64,000 nt of DNA, from contig NZ_JAMXEX010000001.1 in NCBI RefSeq assembly GCF_025370775.1, positions 186,001-250,000 on the forward strand, given 5' to 3'. The position numbers and the translations under genes were made by a program. This DNA is from Ancylothrix sp. D3o (lineage in GTDB: Bacteria; Cyanobacteriota; Cyanobacteriia; Cyanobacteriales; Oscillatoriaceae). The notes beneath the pieces were generated by a model, which searched no databases, had not been told where the DNA came from, and saw only the letters and a program-made list of their open reading frames with translations. Positions within the stretch are counted from its first letter, which is position 1. Every line of letters begins with the position of its first letter. Below, in pieces: positions 1 through 9,106 of the stretch.

Positions 1-1137
1 GGCGCGAAAACTGCCGCTGCGCCGATACAAGCAAAAAGCAAATTAAGAGAAGCTGAAGAAGTTTTAAAAACGATTCCTTTTTGGTCTTTTTACTATCAAG
101 AAGCTCAGAGTTTAATTCAAACTTATCAAAATCGAGCCGGGGTGTTTGATGATTTGTTGGAAATTCAAAAAAGTGCTACTTTAGCTTCACAAAAAAGCCA
201 AAATCCTCCGCATTCTCTGGGAACTTGGCAAGAAATTCAAAGTTTGTGGCGCTCTGCTATTGCGAAATTGGAAAAGCTGCCCGCAGATAGTCAAATTGAT
301 GGCTGGAGAGAGGAGAAAATTAAGGAGTACCAGAAGAATGTAGAGGTGGTTAACAAGCGTATTCAAAGCGAGCAAAAAGCTGAAAATCAGCTAAGAGCAG
401 CGATTTCAGCGGGACAAATTGCGGAAGCTCGTCAAGGTGTGGCTCAAAGTTTGGAAGGTTGGCAGCAAGTTCATGCAACTTGGCAAACGGCAATAAAGGC
501 TTTGCAGCAGGTGCCGGTGGGGACTATGGCGCATCGAGAAGCTCAGCAAATAATGCAAAATTATCAGCCGAAGTTGCTGGAAACTCAAGCGCGGAAAATC
601 ACGGAGGAAAAGGCGGCGGCGGTTTATAATCAGTCTTTGCGTTTGGCAGAAAATGCTCAGCGTTCTGAAGAAAAAAATCAGTGGACTCAAGCTGTTTCTT
701 TGTGGCGACAAGCGATTGTTAATACTGAAAAGGTGCCGGTGGGAACCGATTATTATGAGCAGTCTTTGCCTCTTAAGGAAGCTTATAATAGTTCTTTGGA
801 ACGAGCGCAAGCAAAGCTACAAGTTGCGGTTACTTTGCAAAAGGTACGGCAAGATTTAAGGACAACTTGCGCTGGCCGGTTGAAGGTTTGCGATTATGCG
901 GTGACGGGAGATAGAATTACGGTTTATATTAGCCCTGAATATCAAAAGGCAATTCGTCAAGCTGCGACTATTGCAGATCGCAAGAATGATTCTAAAACAC
1001 GGGCTACTGTAGACAGTCGTGTGCAGAAGTTGCAATCAACTTTGGAGACTATTAGTAATCGGGCGGGTATTCCTGTTCAGGTGTATGATTCGACGGGGGG
1101 TGTGATTGGAAGTTATACGCCGCGTCCGAGAACTTAA
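1..1137 (+). CDS. Repeat-rich alpha-helical protein, 5' truncated by window edge
   Basis: The frame is open from base 1, so the true start lies upstream; 378 codons are visible. The protein is built of degenerate helical repeats of about 60-75 residues with the pattern W-x6-A-x3-L-x2-VP-x-GT-x-Y/H, seen near KTIPFWSFYY, KLPADS, QQVPVGTMAH and EKVPVGTDYY. The helices are Q/E/A/K-rich and probably coiled coil or TPR-like. A C-terminal globular part with two cysteines (TTCAGRLKVCDY) ends in SYTPRPRT. I recall this architecture from filamentous cyanobacteria but know no function. It is probably a scaffold or envelope-associated protein, though no signal peptide can be judged without the start. 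Confidence 0.75.
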   Translation, partial: GAKTAAAPIQAKSKLREAEEVLKTIPFWSFYYQEAQSLIQTYQNRAGVFDDLLEIQKSATLASQKSQNPPHSLGTWQEIQSLWRSAIAKLEKLPADSQIDGWREEKIKEYQKNVEVVNKRIQSEQKAENQLRAAISAGQIAEARQGVAQSLEGWQQVHATWQTAIKALQQVPVGTMAHREAQQIMQNYQPKLLETQARKITEEKAAAVYNQSLRLAENAQRSEEKNQWTQAVSLWRQAIVNTEKVPVGTDYYEQSLPLKEAYNSSLERAQAKLQVAVTLQKVRQDLRTTCAGRLKVCDYAVTGDRITVYISPEYQKAIRQAATIADRKNDSKTRATVDSRVQKLQSTLETISNRAGIPVQVYDSTGGVIGSYTPRPRT

Positions 1138-1210
1138 AATGTTGTAGAAAGCCGGTTTTTTGCAGAGATCGGCTTCCTAAGTCCCTAGCGGTGAAGATCA
1201 ATAAATTTTA

Positions 1211-1254
1211 GGTATGTAGTTGGACTTTAGCTATTTTTCTCCATACTACATACC
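1211..1254. repeat. 10-bp inverted repeat upstream of the lycopene-cyclase-like gene
   Basis: GGTATGTAGT at 1211-1220 is exactly complementary to ACTACATACC at 1245-1254, separated by 24 bases. No T-run follows, so it does not look like an intrinsic terminator. It could be an operator or an mRNA leader hairpin for the next gene. Confidence 0.5.
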
Positions 1255-1307
1255 GGCTCAATTACCGCTACTACATAGATAATTTTTATTAAAATTCCCA
1301 CCCACCC

Positions 1308-2861
1308 ATGACCAAAACTCAACAATTTTTAGCTCAACTTCCGGGGGATGTTTATAGCGGTTTGCAACGAGTAGATAGCCTGTGGAAAAACATCAAAGAA
1401 AATACGTCCCCTGATGTGCCGGTGGTTATAAAAACAAGCAATCAAGTTTTGGGAAATGTTGATTGGGATGTGGTGATTTGTGGGGGAACTCTGGGAGTTT
1501 TTATTGGGGCTGCTTTGGCTGTTCGTGGTTGGCGGGTGGCGTTAATTGAACGCGGAATTTTGCGAGGGAGGGAACAGGAATGGAATGTTTCTCGGCAGGA
1601 ATTAGAGGTTTTTTTGGAGTTAGATTTATTAACCCAAAGCGAGTTAAATGAAGCTATTGCTACCGAATATAATCCGGCGCGGGTGAGATTTTTTGAGGGT
1701 AAGGAAGTTTGGATCAGGGATGTTTTAAATATAGGTGTTGATCCTGTTTTTTTGCTAGAAAAATTAAAGAAAAAATTTTTAGATTGCGGTGGATATTTGT
1801 TAGAAGATACGGCATTTAAAGAAGCTGTGCTATATCCTGATGGGGTGGTGGTGGAGGCGGGCAAGCAAGAGTTGAAAGGCCGGTTGTTAATGGATGCAAT
1901 GGGGCATTTTTCGCCGATTATTAAACAAGCCCGCCAAGGAGAAAAACCCGATGGTATTTGTTTGGTGGTGGGGAGTTGTGCGAAAGGGTTTGCACAAAAT
2001 GAAACGGGGGATTTGTTGGTTTCTTTTACTCCAATTTTGCACCAATGTCAATATTTTTGGGAAGCTTTTCCGGCACGCGATGGCAGAACGACTTATTTAT
2101 TTACTTATTTGGATGCTGAGGCAGATAGGTTTAGTTTGGAGTTTTTGTTTGAGGAATATTTGCGATTATTGCCTCAATATCAAAATGTGGAAATTGAGCA
2201 TTTAAACTTGGTGCGGGCGTTGTTTGGTTTTTTTCCTTCTTATCGTCAAAGCCCTGTCCAAATGCCTTGGGATCGGGTGATAGCGGTGGGGGATAGTAGT
2301 GGGTGTCAGTCGCCTTTGAGTTTTGGGGGTTTTGGGGCAATGTTGCGCCATTTGCAGCGGTTAACGGTGGGGGTTGAGGAGGCGTTAAAAGCGGATATTT
2401 TGAGCCAGAATGCGTTGGCTTTGTTGCAACCTTATCAGCCAAGTTTGTCGGTGACTTGGTTGTTTCAAAAGGCGATGACTGTGGGATTGAATCAAAAGGC
2501 AGAACCTCAACAAATTAATCGTTTGTTGTCGGCGGTGTTTGCAGAAATGGAAAAGTTGGGTGAGCCGGTTTTGAAGCCGTTTTTGCAGGATGTGGTGCAG
2601 TTTTCGGGATTGAGTCAAACGTTGTTAAAAACTGCTTTGAATCATCCGAAATTAATTGCAAATTTAGTTCCGCAGTTGGGGATAATGCCGTTGGTGGAGT
2701 GGATGGGGCATTATGTGAATTTGGGGGTTTATACCGGCTTGTTTTCGGTGGGGAATGGCTTGGAATTGGGTTTAAAAAGTTTGCCGGCGGGATGGGATTA
2801 TTATATGCAGCGCCGGTTGGATGGCTGGAAGTTTGGATCAGGAAGCGATCATCATGGCTAG
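1308..2861 (+). CDS. cruP: CruA/CruP-family FAD-dependent lycopene cyclase-like protein (CruP type)
   Basis: The 517-residue flavoprotein has a Rossmann dinucleotide-binding motif (VVICGGTLGVFIGAAL, about residues 56-71) with the ribose-binding acid in ALIERG. A second flavin-contact stretch reads VIAVGDSSGCQSPLSFGGFG (about 325-344). The length and lack of extra domains fit CruP, the CruA paralogue of cyanobacteria and plants, better than CruA. CruA forms cyclic carotene ends from lycopene; CruP is a relative linked to limiting beta-carotene epoxide under stress. It acts in or at the thylakoid. CruA cannot be excluded without alignment. It appears monocistronic, with a long gap before the zinc operon. 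Confidence 0.72.
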   Translation: MTKTQQFLAQLPGDVYSGLQRVDSLWKNIKENTSPDVPVVIKTSNQVLGNVDWDVVICGGTLGVFIGAALAVRGWRVALIERGILRGREQEWNVSRQELEVFLELDLLTQSELNEAIATEYNPARVRFFEGKEVWIRDVLNIGVDPVFLLEKLKKKFLDCGGYLLEDTAFKEAVLYPDGVVVEAGKQELKGRLLMDAMGHFSPIIKQARQGEKPDGICLVVGSCAKGFAQNETGDLLVSFTPILHQCQYFWEAFPARDGRTTYLFTYLDAEADRFSLEFLFEEYLRLLPQYQNVEIEHLNLVRALFGFFPSYRQSPVQMPWDRVIAVGDSSGCQSPLSFGGFGAMLRHLQRLTVGVEEALKADILSQNALALLQPYQPSLSVTWLFQKAMTVGLNQKAEPQQINRLLSAVFAEMEKLGEPVLKPFLQDVVQFSGLSQTLLKTALNHPKLIANLVPQLGIMPLVEWMGHYVNLGVYTGLFSVGNGLELGLKSLPAGWDYYMQRRLDGWKFGSGSDHHG

Positions 2862-2979
2862 GTTGGTTTGAAAAATTCATCCTAACTTCGGGAGGGTGAT
2901 TTTGTGGAAAAACATCTTCATGGGGGGTAGGGGTGCCGGTTTTTCGCTGACTCCTTTGGCCTTTCGGCCTAAAAAGAGA

Positions 2980-2996
2980 ATGAGAATAAGTCTCAT
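2980..2996. promoter_or_regulatory. Zur/Fur-type operator upstream of znuABC
   Basis: ATGAGAATAAGTCTCAT is a 17-base palindrome (ATGAGA/TCTCAT arms) about 65 bases before znuA. Its A/T-rich core and the TGAGA/TCTCA arms resemble FUR-family boxes. The downstream genes encode a zinc importer, so Zur is the natural ligand. The assignment rests on motif plus context. Confidence 0.6.
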
Positions 2997-3060
2997 AATA
3001 GAGCTAAAATGAAGATCGAGAGCACAAAGGTGCTTTGAGTTTGATTTGCGGAGAAAGTGT

Positions 3061-4017
3061 GTGAGATATCTCAACCTGCGGAATTTGTTACCGGCTTTTT
3101 TGTTGCTTTTGGCGTGCAGTGAGCAGCCTCAACCGCCTGCATCTAAATTGCAAAGTCCGGTATCTGAAAAACCTCAACTTAAAATAGTGGCGACATTTTT
3201 GCCGATGTATTGGTTTACGAAGGCGGTGGCGGGGGAAAAAGCAGAGGTAGAAGTTTTACTACCTCCGGGGACAGATTTACACGAATATCAAGCAACACCG
3301 GCGAATGTTCAAGCGATATCGAAAGCGGATATTTTGGTAAAAAATGGTATGGGTTTAGAGGAGTTTTTGGAAACGACGGTTAAGAATGCTCAAAATACAA
3401 AGTTAAAGGAAATTGAAGCGAGTTCGGGTATTTCAATATTAGAAGAAGTTTCGCCGGTAGAGAAGCCGGTTAAAAGTGGCGGTGAAAAAGAACATGATCA
3501 CTCGCACAGTGATGGTAATCCTCATGTTTGGCTTGATCCAGTTTTGGCAAAACAGCAAGTGGAGGTGATTCGGGATAATTTGATGGAAGTTGATCCAGAA
3601 AATAAGGGAACCTATCAAGCAAACGCCGCTGCTTATATTCAGCAGCTTGAACAGTTGGATGCTGAATTTAAGCAACAATTAGCAAAGTATCCGAACTGTA
3701 CTTTTATTACTTTCCATGACGCTTTTCCGTATTTGGCGAAGCGTTATAACCTCCGACAAGTGGCTGTGGTGGAAATTCCCGAATCAAGTTTGTCACCGGC
3801 AGATGTGCAGAGAACAATTGAAGCGGTTAAGCAATATAATGTTAAGGCTTTGTTTGGTGAGTCTGGGGTTGATAATAAGTTGTTGTCGAGTCTGTCAAAA
3901 GATTTGAATTTAGAGTTGCGTCCGCTGGATTCTTTGGAAACCGGCCCGCTGGAACCTCAGCATTATTTTTCGGCTATGCGAACAAATTTAGAAACTATTA
4001 AATCGGCGTGTAAGTAA
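3061..4017 (+). CDS. znuA: Zinc ABC transporter substrate-binding lipoprotein ZnuA
   Basis: A cluster A-I metal-binding protein of about 318 residues. The N-terminus is a lipoprotein signal (FLLLLACSEQ) with the lipobox Cys near residue 20. The acidic, His-rich loop EKEHDHSHSDGNPHVWLDP, typical of zinc rather than manganese binding proteins, lies in the middle. Metal-ligand regions FLPMYW, DLHEYQ, FHDAFPYLAKRY and GESGVDNK are present. It captures periplasmic Zn2+ for the ZnuB/ZnuC importer. The GTG at 3061 has GGAG about 8 bases upstream and is preferred over a TTG at 3046. It starts a three-gene operon downstream of a Zur-like box. Confidence 0.92.
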   Translation: MRYLNLRNLLPAFLLLLACSEQPQPPASKLQSPVSEKPQLKIVATFLPMYWFTKAVAGEKAEVEVLLPPGTDLHEYQATPANVQAISKADILVKNGMGLEEFLETTVKNAQNTKLKEIEASSGISILEEVSPVEKPVKSGGEKEHDHSHSDGNPHVWLDPVLAKQQVEVIRDNLMEVDPENKGTYQANAAAYIQQLEQLDAEFKQQLAKYPNCTFITFHDAFPYLAKRYNLRQVAVVEIPESSLSPADVQRTIEAVKQYNVKALFGESGVDNKLLSSLSKDLNLELRPLDSLETGPLEPQHYFSAMRTNLETIKSACK

Positions 4018-4022
4018 AAAAC

Positions 4023-4871
4023 GTGAGTAATTATAATTTGTCTGAAAGTTGGCAACTTGCTGCTTTAAATGTGCCCGTTTTGAAGGTCAGCGATTTAACG
4101 GTTTATCAAGGTAACTATGCAGCGCTTAATAATGTTTCCTTTGAATTACAACGGGGAACGGATACTGCTGTAGTCGGCCCAAATGGGGCGGGCAAGAGTA
4201 CGCTGGTGCGGGCGATTCTGGGCTTAATTAAACGGAGTTCTGGAAATATAGAAATTTTTGGCCGGTCTTTAGAAAGGTTGGGAAATTTAGCACATCAAAT
4301 TGGCTATGTGCCACAGAATTTTGTATTTGATCGCAGTTTTCCGCTTTCGGTAGCGGAGTTGGTAGCTTTGGGATGGGTGAAGGAAGAGAAAAGGGAAACT
4401 GGGGATGGGAATACAAAGAAGGCTGGGAAATTTTCTTTAAGATTTAAGGAACTTTGGCAAAAAAATCCTGAAAAAGAAATGGCTGTAAAAATTGCTTTGC
4501 AGCGAGTAGATGCTTATCATTTGAGGCATCAAGCAATTGGGACTTTAAGTGGCGGACAATTGAAAAGAGTTTTGCTGGCTTATTGTTTGGTGATGCGGCG
4601 GCAGTTGTTGGTATTAGATGAAGCTTTTGCGGGGGTTGATGCTCAAGGGGAGGCTGAATTTTATTCGTTGTTAAATGAGCTAAAAAGTGAGCAAAATTGG
4701 ACAGTGTTGCAAGTTTCCCATGATTTAGATATGGTAAGCCGGCATTGTGACCGCGTTATTTGCCTAAATCAAAGTATTGTTTGCACCGGCACGCCAGAAA
4801 TTGCTCTTTCTACGCAGAATCTTTTGGCGACTTATGGGCCGGCTTTTAGTCGGTATTACCACAAACATTAA
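4023..4871 (+). CDS. znuC: Zinc ABC transporter ATP-binding protein ZnuC
   Basis: The 282-residue ABC ATPase has Walker A GPNGAGKST (about residue 53), Q-loop GYVPQNF, signature LSGGQLKR (about 180), Walker B LLVLDEAFAGVD and the switch His in QVSHDLD. It energises zinc import with ZnuB at the cytoplasmic face. A variable insertion of about 40 residues (around ETGDGNTKKAGKFSLRFKEL) lengthens the protein relative to E. coli ZnuC. The start is GTG, only 5 bases after the znuA stop, indicating an operon. Confidence 0.92.
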   Translation: MSNYNLSESWQLAALNVPVLKVSDLTVYQGNYAALNNVSFELQRGTDTAVVGPNGAGKSTLVRAILGLIKRSSGNIEIFGRSLERLGNLAHQIGYVPQNFVFDRSFPLSVAELVALGWVKEEKRETGDGNTKKAGKFSLRFKELWQKNPEKEMAVKIALQRVDAYHLRHQAIGTLSGGQLKRVLLAYCLVMRRQLLVLDEAFAGVDAQGEAEFYSLLNELKSEQNWTVLQVSHDLDMVSRHCDRVICLNQSIVCTGTPEIALSTQNLLATYGPAFSRYYHKH

Positions 4872-4891
4872 AGCTTTATCGGCTGGAAATC

Positions 4892-5746
4892 ATGCTATTT
4901 TTTTCTTCGTTTTTTGGTTTGGCTCAAAGCAATGATTTTTTAACTTTGCTGCAATATCCCTTCATGCAGAGAGCGCTTGCCGGTGGGGTTTTGATGGGAA
5001 TGTTGGGGGGATTATTGGGATGTTTTGTGACTTTGAGACAGTTATCTTTTTTTAGTCATACTGTCGGTCATGCGGCGTTGGTGGGAATTGCAATAGGGTT
5101 ATTGTTAGGGATAGATCCGACTTGGACTTTGTTACCTTTTACGCTGGCTTTTGGGGTTTTGGTTTTATATTTAATTGAGCAAACTGATTTAAATAATGAT
5201 AGCGTTTTTAGTATTGCTGTTTCGGCGGCTTTGGCTGCTGGTGTGATTTTGACGAGTTTTATTAAAGGCTATCAAGGTAATTTGATGGGGGTTTTGTTTG
5301 GGGATATTTTAGGGATTGGGAATACAGATTTGTTGTTGATTTTGGGGTTGTTGGTTAGTAGTAGTGTGTTTTTGCTTTCGACGTTGCGGCAGCAAGTTTT
5401 GATTACGTTAAATGTTGGGGTGGCAAAGGTTCAAGGAATTGCGGTGAAGCTGCATCAATATTTGTTTGTGATGTTGCTTTCTTTGGCGGTGGCGGTGGCT
5501 ATTAAGGCGGTGGGTGTGTTGTTGGTTAATGCTTTTTTGGTGATTCCGGCGGCGACAGCTAAATTGGTGACGCATCAATTTGCGAGATTTTTGGGAATTT
5601 CTGTGTTTTTGGGGGCTTTGAGTAGTATTGGCGGGATGGTGGTTTCGGGTTCGTTTAATTTGGCGTCTGGCCCTAGTATTGTGGTGGTGCAGTTTTTGGT
5701 GTTTTTGCTGATTTTGGTGGGGCGAAAGCTGCTGGTGCGTGGTTGA
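4892..5746 (+). CDS. znuB: Zinc ABC transporter permease ZnuB
   Basis: The 284-residue integral membrane protein of the ABC-3 family has about eight hydrophobic segments and the typical N-terminal stretch MLGGLLGCFVTLRQLSFFSHT plus GHAALVGIAIGLLLG. Residues LVNAFLVIPAATA form a conserved membrane segment of metal-type permeases. It forms the channel for Zn2+ import with ZnuA and ZnuC. It starts 20 bases after znuC and ends the operon. Confidence 0.9.
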   Translation: MLFFSSFFGLAQSNDFLTLLQYPFMQRALAGGVLMGMLGGLLGCFVTLRQLSFFSHTVGHAALVGIAIGLLLGIDPTWTLLPFTLAFGVLVLYLIEQTDLNNDSVFSIAVSAALAAGVILTSFIKGYQGNLMGVLFGDILGIGNTDLLLILGLLVSSSVFLLSTLRQQVLITLNVGVAKVQGIAVKLHQYLFVMLLSLAVAVAIKAVGVLLVNAFLVIPAATAKLVTHQFARFLGISVFLGALSSIGGMVVSGSFNLASGPSIVVVQFLVFLLILVGRKLLVRG

Positions 5747-5825
5747 GGGTTTTACTAGCGCATATTGAGGGCAGCCAGGATGCCCCACAGATGTGTTGTC
5801 TGTTTGTTTTTTGGGTTTATGGTAG

Positions 5826-5863
5826 AGACGTTCCGCTGGAACGTCTGGACGGCGGAACGTCTG
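5826..5863. repeat. Palindromic dispersed-type repeat (AGACGTTCC/GGAACGTCT)
   Basis: AGACGTTCC at 5826-5834 pairs with GGAACGTCT at 5838-5846, and a third half-copy GGAACGTCTG follows at 5854-5863. It lies in the 272-base gap between znuB and ndhA, which otherwise shows no gene. Such short palindromes are common dispersed elements in cyanobacteria. Confidence 0.55.
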
Positions 5864-6018
5864 TAGGCGGAAAGGGAAAAATCTATGAAGGTTATAAGCA
5901 GGGATGATGGGGCGGTGAGTAAAAGAGCCGGTCGGGGCTTTCCTTGTGTCCACCACCGAGCGATATACTAAGTTGGGGCAAGTTAAATATCTTCATAATC
6001 TGTCATTGAGCGGGAAAC

Positions 6019-7137
6019 ATGAACCCTGGAATAGACCTGCAAGGAAGTTTTATAGAAGCCCTGCGGAATTTGGGCCTGCCAGCCGGCACTGCAAAGGTGC
6101 TTTGGATGCCTTTGCCGATGCTGGTGTTGCTGGTGGCGGCTACCGTTGGGGTGCTAGTGACTGTTTGGCTTGAGCGAAAAATTTCGGCGGCGGCTCAACA
6201 GCGAATCGGGCCAGAGTATGCCGGCCCGCTTGGTGTTTTGCAGGCGGCGGCTGATGGTTTGAAGTTGGTTTTTAAGGAAGATGTGGTGGCTGCGAAAACA
6301 GATACGATTCTGTTTACGGCTGGGCCAATCATTGTGATTATTCCGGTTTTTGTGTCGTATCTAATCGTGCCGTTTGGACAAAATCTCATCCTTAGTGATG
6401 TGGGTTCGGCGGTGTTTTTGTGGATTGCTTTGGCCAGCCTTCAGCCGATTGGTTTGTTGATGTCTGGTTACGCTTCTAATAATAAATACTCTCTGTTGGG
6501 AGGGTTGCGGGCAGCAGCACAATCAATTAGTTATGAAATTCCGCTGGCTCTGGCTGTTTTGGCTGTGGTAATGATGTCGAATAGTCTCAGCACTATTGAT
6601 ATTGTTAACCAACAAGCCGGTTATGGAATTTTGGGCTGGAATATCTGGCGGCAACCGGTGGGTTTTATTATTTTCTGGATTGCTGCTTTGGCGGAATGCG
6701 AACGTTTACCTTTTGACTTGCCGGAAGCTGAGGAAGAGTTGGTGGCCGGTTATCAAACTGAATACTCTGGTATGAAGTTTGCGCTCTATTATCTGGCTTC
6801 TTATGTAAACCTTGTGCTGTCGGCTTTGATGGTTGCGGTTTTGTATTTCGGCGGTTGGGAGTCTCCGCTTCCGGTTGGCGTGGTTGCCGGTTGGTTGGGC
6901 GTGAGTGAGTCTACTCCTTGGTTGCAAGTTGTGAATGGGACTTTGGGCATTACGATGACTTTGCTCAAGGCTTATTTCTTTGTGTTTTTGGCGATTTTGT
7001 TGCGCTGGACTGTTCCCCGCGTTCGTATTGACCAATTGCTGGATCTAGGCTGGAAGTTTTTGTTGCCGGTTGGGTTAGTTAATTTGTTACTAACTGCCGG
7101 TCTGAAACTGGCTTTTCCGTTTGCTTTTGGTGGCTAA
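6019..7137 (+). CDS. ndhA: NAD(P)H-quinone oxidoreductase subunit 1 (NdhA)
   Basis: The 372-residue membrane subunit is homologous to NuoH/ND1. About eight membrane helices and the family hallmarks [26 protein letters not shown] and [34 protein letters not shown] are present. In cyanobacteria it links the peripheral arm to the membrane arm of NDH-1, used in respiration, cyclic electron flow and CO2 uptake, in the thylakoid membrane. The length matches cyanobacterial NdhA. First of four co-directional ndh genes in the canonical A-I-G-E order. Confidence 0.97.
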   Translation: MNPGIDLQGSFIEALRNLGLPAGTAKVLWMPLPMLVLLVAATVGVLVTVWLERKISAAAQQRIGPEYAGPLGVLQAAADGLKLVFKEDVVAAKTDTILFTAGPIIVIIPVFVSYLIVPFGQNLILSDVGSAVFLWIALASLQPIGLLMSGYASNNKYSLLGGLRAAAQSISYEIPLALAVLAVVMMSNSLSTIDIVNQQAGYGILGWNIWRQPVGFIIFWIAALAECERLPFDLPEAEEELVAGYQTEYSGMKFALYYLASYVNLVLSALMVAVLYFGGWESPLPVGVVAGWLGVSESTPWLQVVNGTLGITMTLLKAYFFVFLAILLRWTVPRVRIDQLLDLGWKFLLPVGLVNLLLTAGLKLAFPFAFGG

Positions 7138-7225
7138 AAAAGTTTGGGTCATTGGCGATATATTTGCCCAATGACCAAGGACTTTTGATTAAGGATTTTT
7201 GACCTAACAAAAGAGAAAGAGCATC

Positions 7226-7810
7226 ATGTTAAAGTTTCTCAATCAAGTGGGCGATTACACAAAAGAAGCGTTTCAAGCTGCTAAATATATTGGTCAAGGT
7301 TTATCTGTGACTTTTGACCATATGCGCCGGCGCCCGGTGACGGTGCAATATCCTTACGAAAAGGTGATTCCTTCTGAACGTTTCCGGGGTCGGATTCATT
7401 TTGAGTTTGATAAGTGTATTTCTTGTGAGGTTTGTGTTCGGGTTTGTCCGATCAATTTGCCGGTGGTTGATTGGGAGTTTAATAAGGAAACGAAGAAGAA
7501 GCAGCTTAAGCACTATAGTATCGATTTCGGGGTGTGTATTTTCTGCGGAAATTGTGTGGAATACTGCCCGACTAATTGTTTGTCAATGACGGAAGAGTAC
7601 GAGTTAGCTGTTTATGACCGGCATGAGTTGAATTTTGATAACGTTGCTTTGGGTCGTTTGCCTTATAAGGTAACAAATGACCCGATGGTGACTCCGATTC
7701 GTGAGTTTGCTTATTTGCCGAAGGGCGAAATTGATGGTCACGATTTGCCTGCGGGTTCCCAGCGTGCCGGTTTGCGCCCTGAGCAAATTATGGAACAAAC
7801 CAAAAAGTAA
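7226..7810 (+). CDS. ndhI: NAD(P)H-quinone oxidoreductase subunit I, 4Fe-4S protein (NdhI)
   Basis: A 194-residue peripheral-arm subunit. Two ferredoxin-type 4Fe-4S motifs, [12 protein letters not shown] (about residues 64-75) and [12 protein letters not shown] (about 103-114), carry electrons toward plastoquinone. The N-terminal amphipathic stretch ([19 protein letters not shown]) and C-terminal extension are usual for NdhI. It follows ndhA after 88 bases. Confidence 0.97.
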   Translation: MLKFLNQVGDYTKEAFQAAKYIGQGLSVTFDHMRRRPVTVQYPYEKVIPSERFRGRIHFEFDKCISCEVCVRVCPINLPVVDWEFNKETKKKQLKHYSIDFGVCIFCGNCVEYCPTNCLSMTEEYELAVYDRHELNFDNVALGRLPYKVTNDPMVTPIREFAYLPKGEIDGHDLPAGSQRAGLRPEQIMEQTKK

Positions 7811-7927
7811 TTTTCTGTGCGTGGTAAGGGGGAAATTTTGTCGCTCATTGGAAACAAAAAATGCTGGATTTTTTGAGCGATTACCTCTTACCCAAAGTGA
7901 TTTTCAACTAACTGAGGACAAAAAGCT

Positions 7928-8560
7928 GTGAATTTAGCGGAAGGCGTTCAAGTTGTTTCTTTTGGGTTGCTGGCATTGATGATGATTGGGGCGGCGCTTG
8001 GTGTGGTGCTGCTTTCTAATATTGTTTATTCGGCGTTTTTGCTGGCGGCTGTTTTTATCAGTATTGCAGGGATGTATTTGCTGCTAAATGCTGATTTTGT
8101 GGCGGCGGCGCAGTTGCTTGTTTATGTGGGCGCTGTTAACGTTTTGATTTTGTTTGCAATTATGCTCGTCAATAAGCGCGAGGATTTTGTGCCGATGACT
8201 AATGCTTGGATTCGCAGAGGTGCGACGGCGTTGGTTTGTGTTGGTTTGTTTGCGCTTTTGGGGACGATGGTTTTGTCTACTCCTTGGGCTGTTTCGGCGG
8301 CTGTACCGGCCGGTGATGAGTCGATTGTTAAGCTGGGCGAACATTTCTTTAGCGACTTTTTGTTGCCGTTTGAGATGGCTTCTGTGCTGTTGCTGATGGC
8401 AATGGTGGGGGCGATTATTTTGGCGCGTCGGGAATATCTGCCGGAAGAAATTTCTTCTCAGTTACCTCAGCCGCCGGTTTTGACTCTGCCAGAACGTCCG
8501 CGCGATTTGGTTGCTTCTCAGGTAGATCGTCCTCAATTTCCTTCGGGGAATTCCAAATAA
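7928..8560 (+). CDS. ndhG: NAD(P)H-quinone oxidoreductase subunit 6 (NdhG)
   Basis: The 210-residue protein has five predicted membrane helices and is homologous to NuoJ/ND6. The central segment FVAAAQLLVYVGAVNVLILFAIM is the conserved ND6 helix. The C-terminal tail is polar (PQPPVLTLPERPRDLV), as in cyanobacterial NdhG. GTG start 117 bases after ndhI. It belongs to the membrane arm of NDH-1. Confidence 0.95.
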   Translation: MNLAEGVQVVSFGLLALMMIGAALGVVLLSNIVYSAFLLAAVFISIAGMYLLLNADFVAAAQLLVYVGAVNVLILFAIMLVNKREDFVPMTNAWIRRGATALVCVGLFALLGTMVLSTPWAVSAAVPAGDESIVKLGEHFFSDFLLPFEMASVLLLMAMVGAIILARREYLPEEISSQLPQPPVLTLPERPRDLVASQVDRPQFPSGNSK

Positions 8561-8643
8561 TTTTTTTGTTGACTGGCATTTCTCCTCAATGTTTTTAAAA
8601 GTTGGGGAAAGTGCTTTTTACTACGTTTGATGAGGGGAGTTTT

Positions 8644-8952
8644 ATGTTGCAAGTTCAGTATTTTTTGTTGTTGGCGGCGGCTTTGTTTTGTATTGGCATT
8701 TTTGGCTTGATTACTAGCCGTAATGCTGTGCGGGTTTTGATGTCTATTGAGTTGCTTTTGAATGCGGTTAATCTCAATTTGATGGCGTTTTCTAATTATA
8801 TTGATCCTCAAAATATTAAGGGTCAGGTTTTTACGGTTTTTGTGATTACTGTGGCTGCTGCTGAGGCGGCGGTTGGTTTGGCTATTGTTTTGGCGATTTA
8901 TCGCAACCGGGATACTGTTGATATGGAGCAGTTTAATTTGCTGAAGTGGTAA
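8644..8952 (+). CDS. ndhE: NAD(P)H-quinone oxidoreductase subunit 4L (NdhE)
   Basis: The 102-residue three-helix subunit is homologous to NuoK/ND4L. It has the conserved glutamate segment [18 protein letters not shown] and the following [22 protein letters not shown] helix. The ATG at 8644 with GAGGGGAG just upstream gives the usual family length; an upstream in-frame start at 8602 would add 14 atypical residues. Last gene of the ndhAIGE operon. Confidence 0.95.
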   Translation: MLQVQYFLLLAAALFCIGIFGLITSRNAVRVLMSIELLLNAVNLNLMAFSNYIDPQNIKGQVFTVFVITVAAAEAAVGLAIVLAIYRNRDTVDMEQFNLLKW

Positions 8953-8958
8953 GTTTTT

Positions 8959-8990
8959 AACCGCAGATGAACGCAGATGAACGCAGATAA
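8959..8990. repeat. Short dispersed repeat, GAACGCAGAT units
   Basis: ACCGCAGATGAACGCAG continues as tandem GA(A)CGCAGAT units. Related copies lie at 19768-19804 and 23587-23680, all intergenic. This is a dispersed repeat family and no coding role is visible. Confidence 0.6.
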
Positions 8991-9106
8991 ATGAGATGGG
9001 TTTAGGGCTTGATTTGCGGATTTTTTGTGGGGCAATCCGGTTTCTTTGAGAGGCCGGGTTTTTTTTGCGGGTTGTTATAATTTTTTTGATGTTTAGGGGT
9101 GGATTT

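Noticed and set aside
5408-5956. Minus-strand 182-codon frame
   Set aside because: Antisense to znuB, with Gln/His/Arg-rich composition typical of reverse frames of hydrophobic genes.
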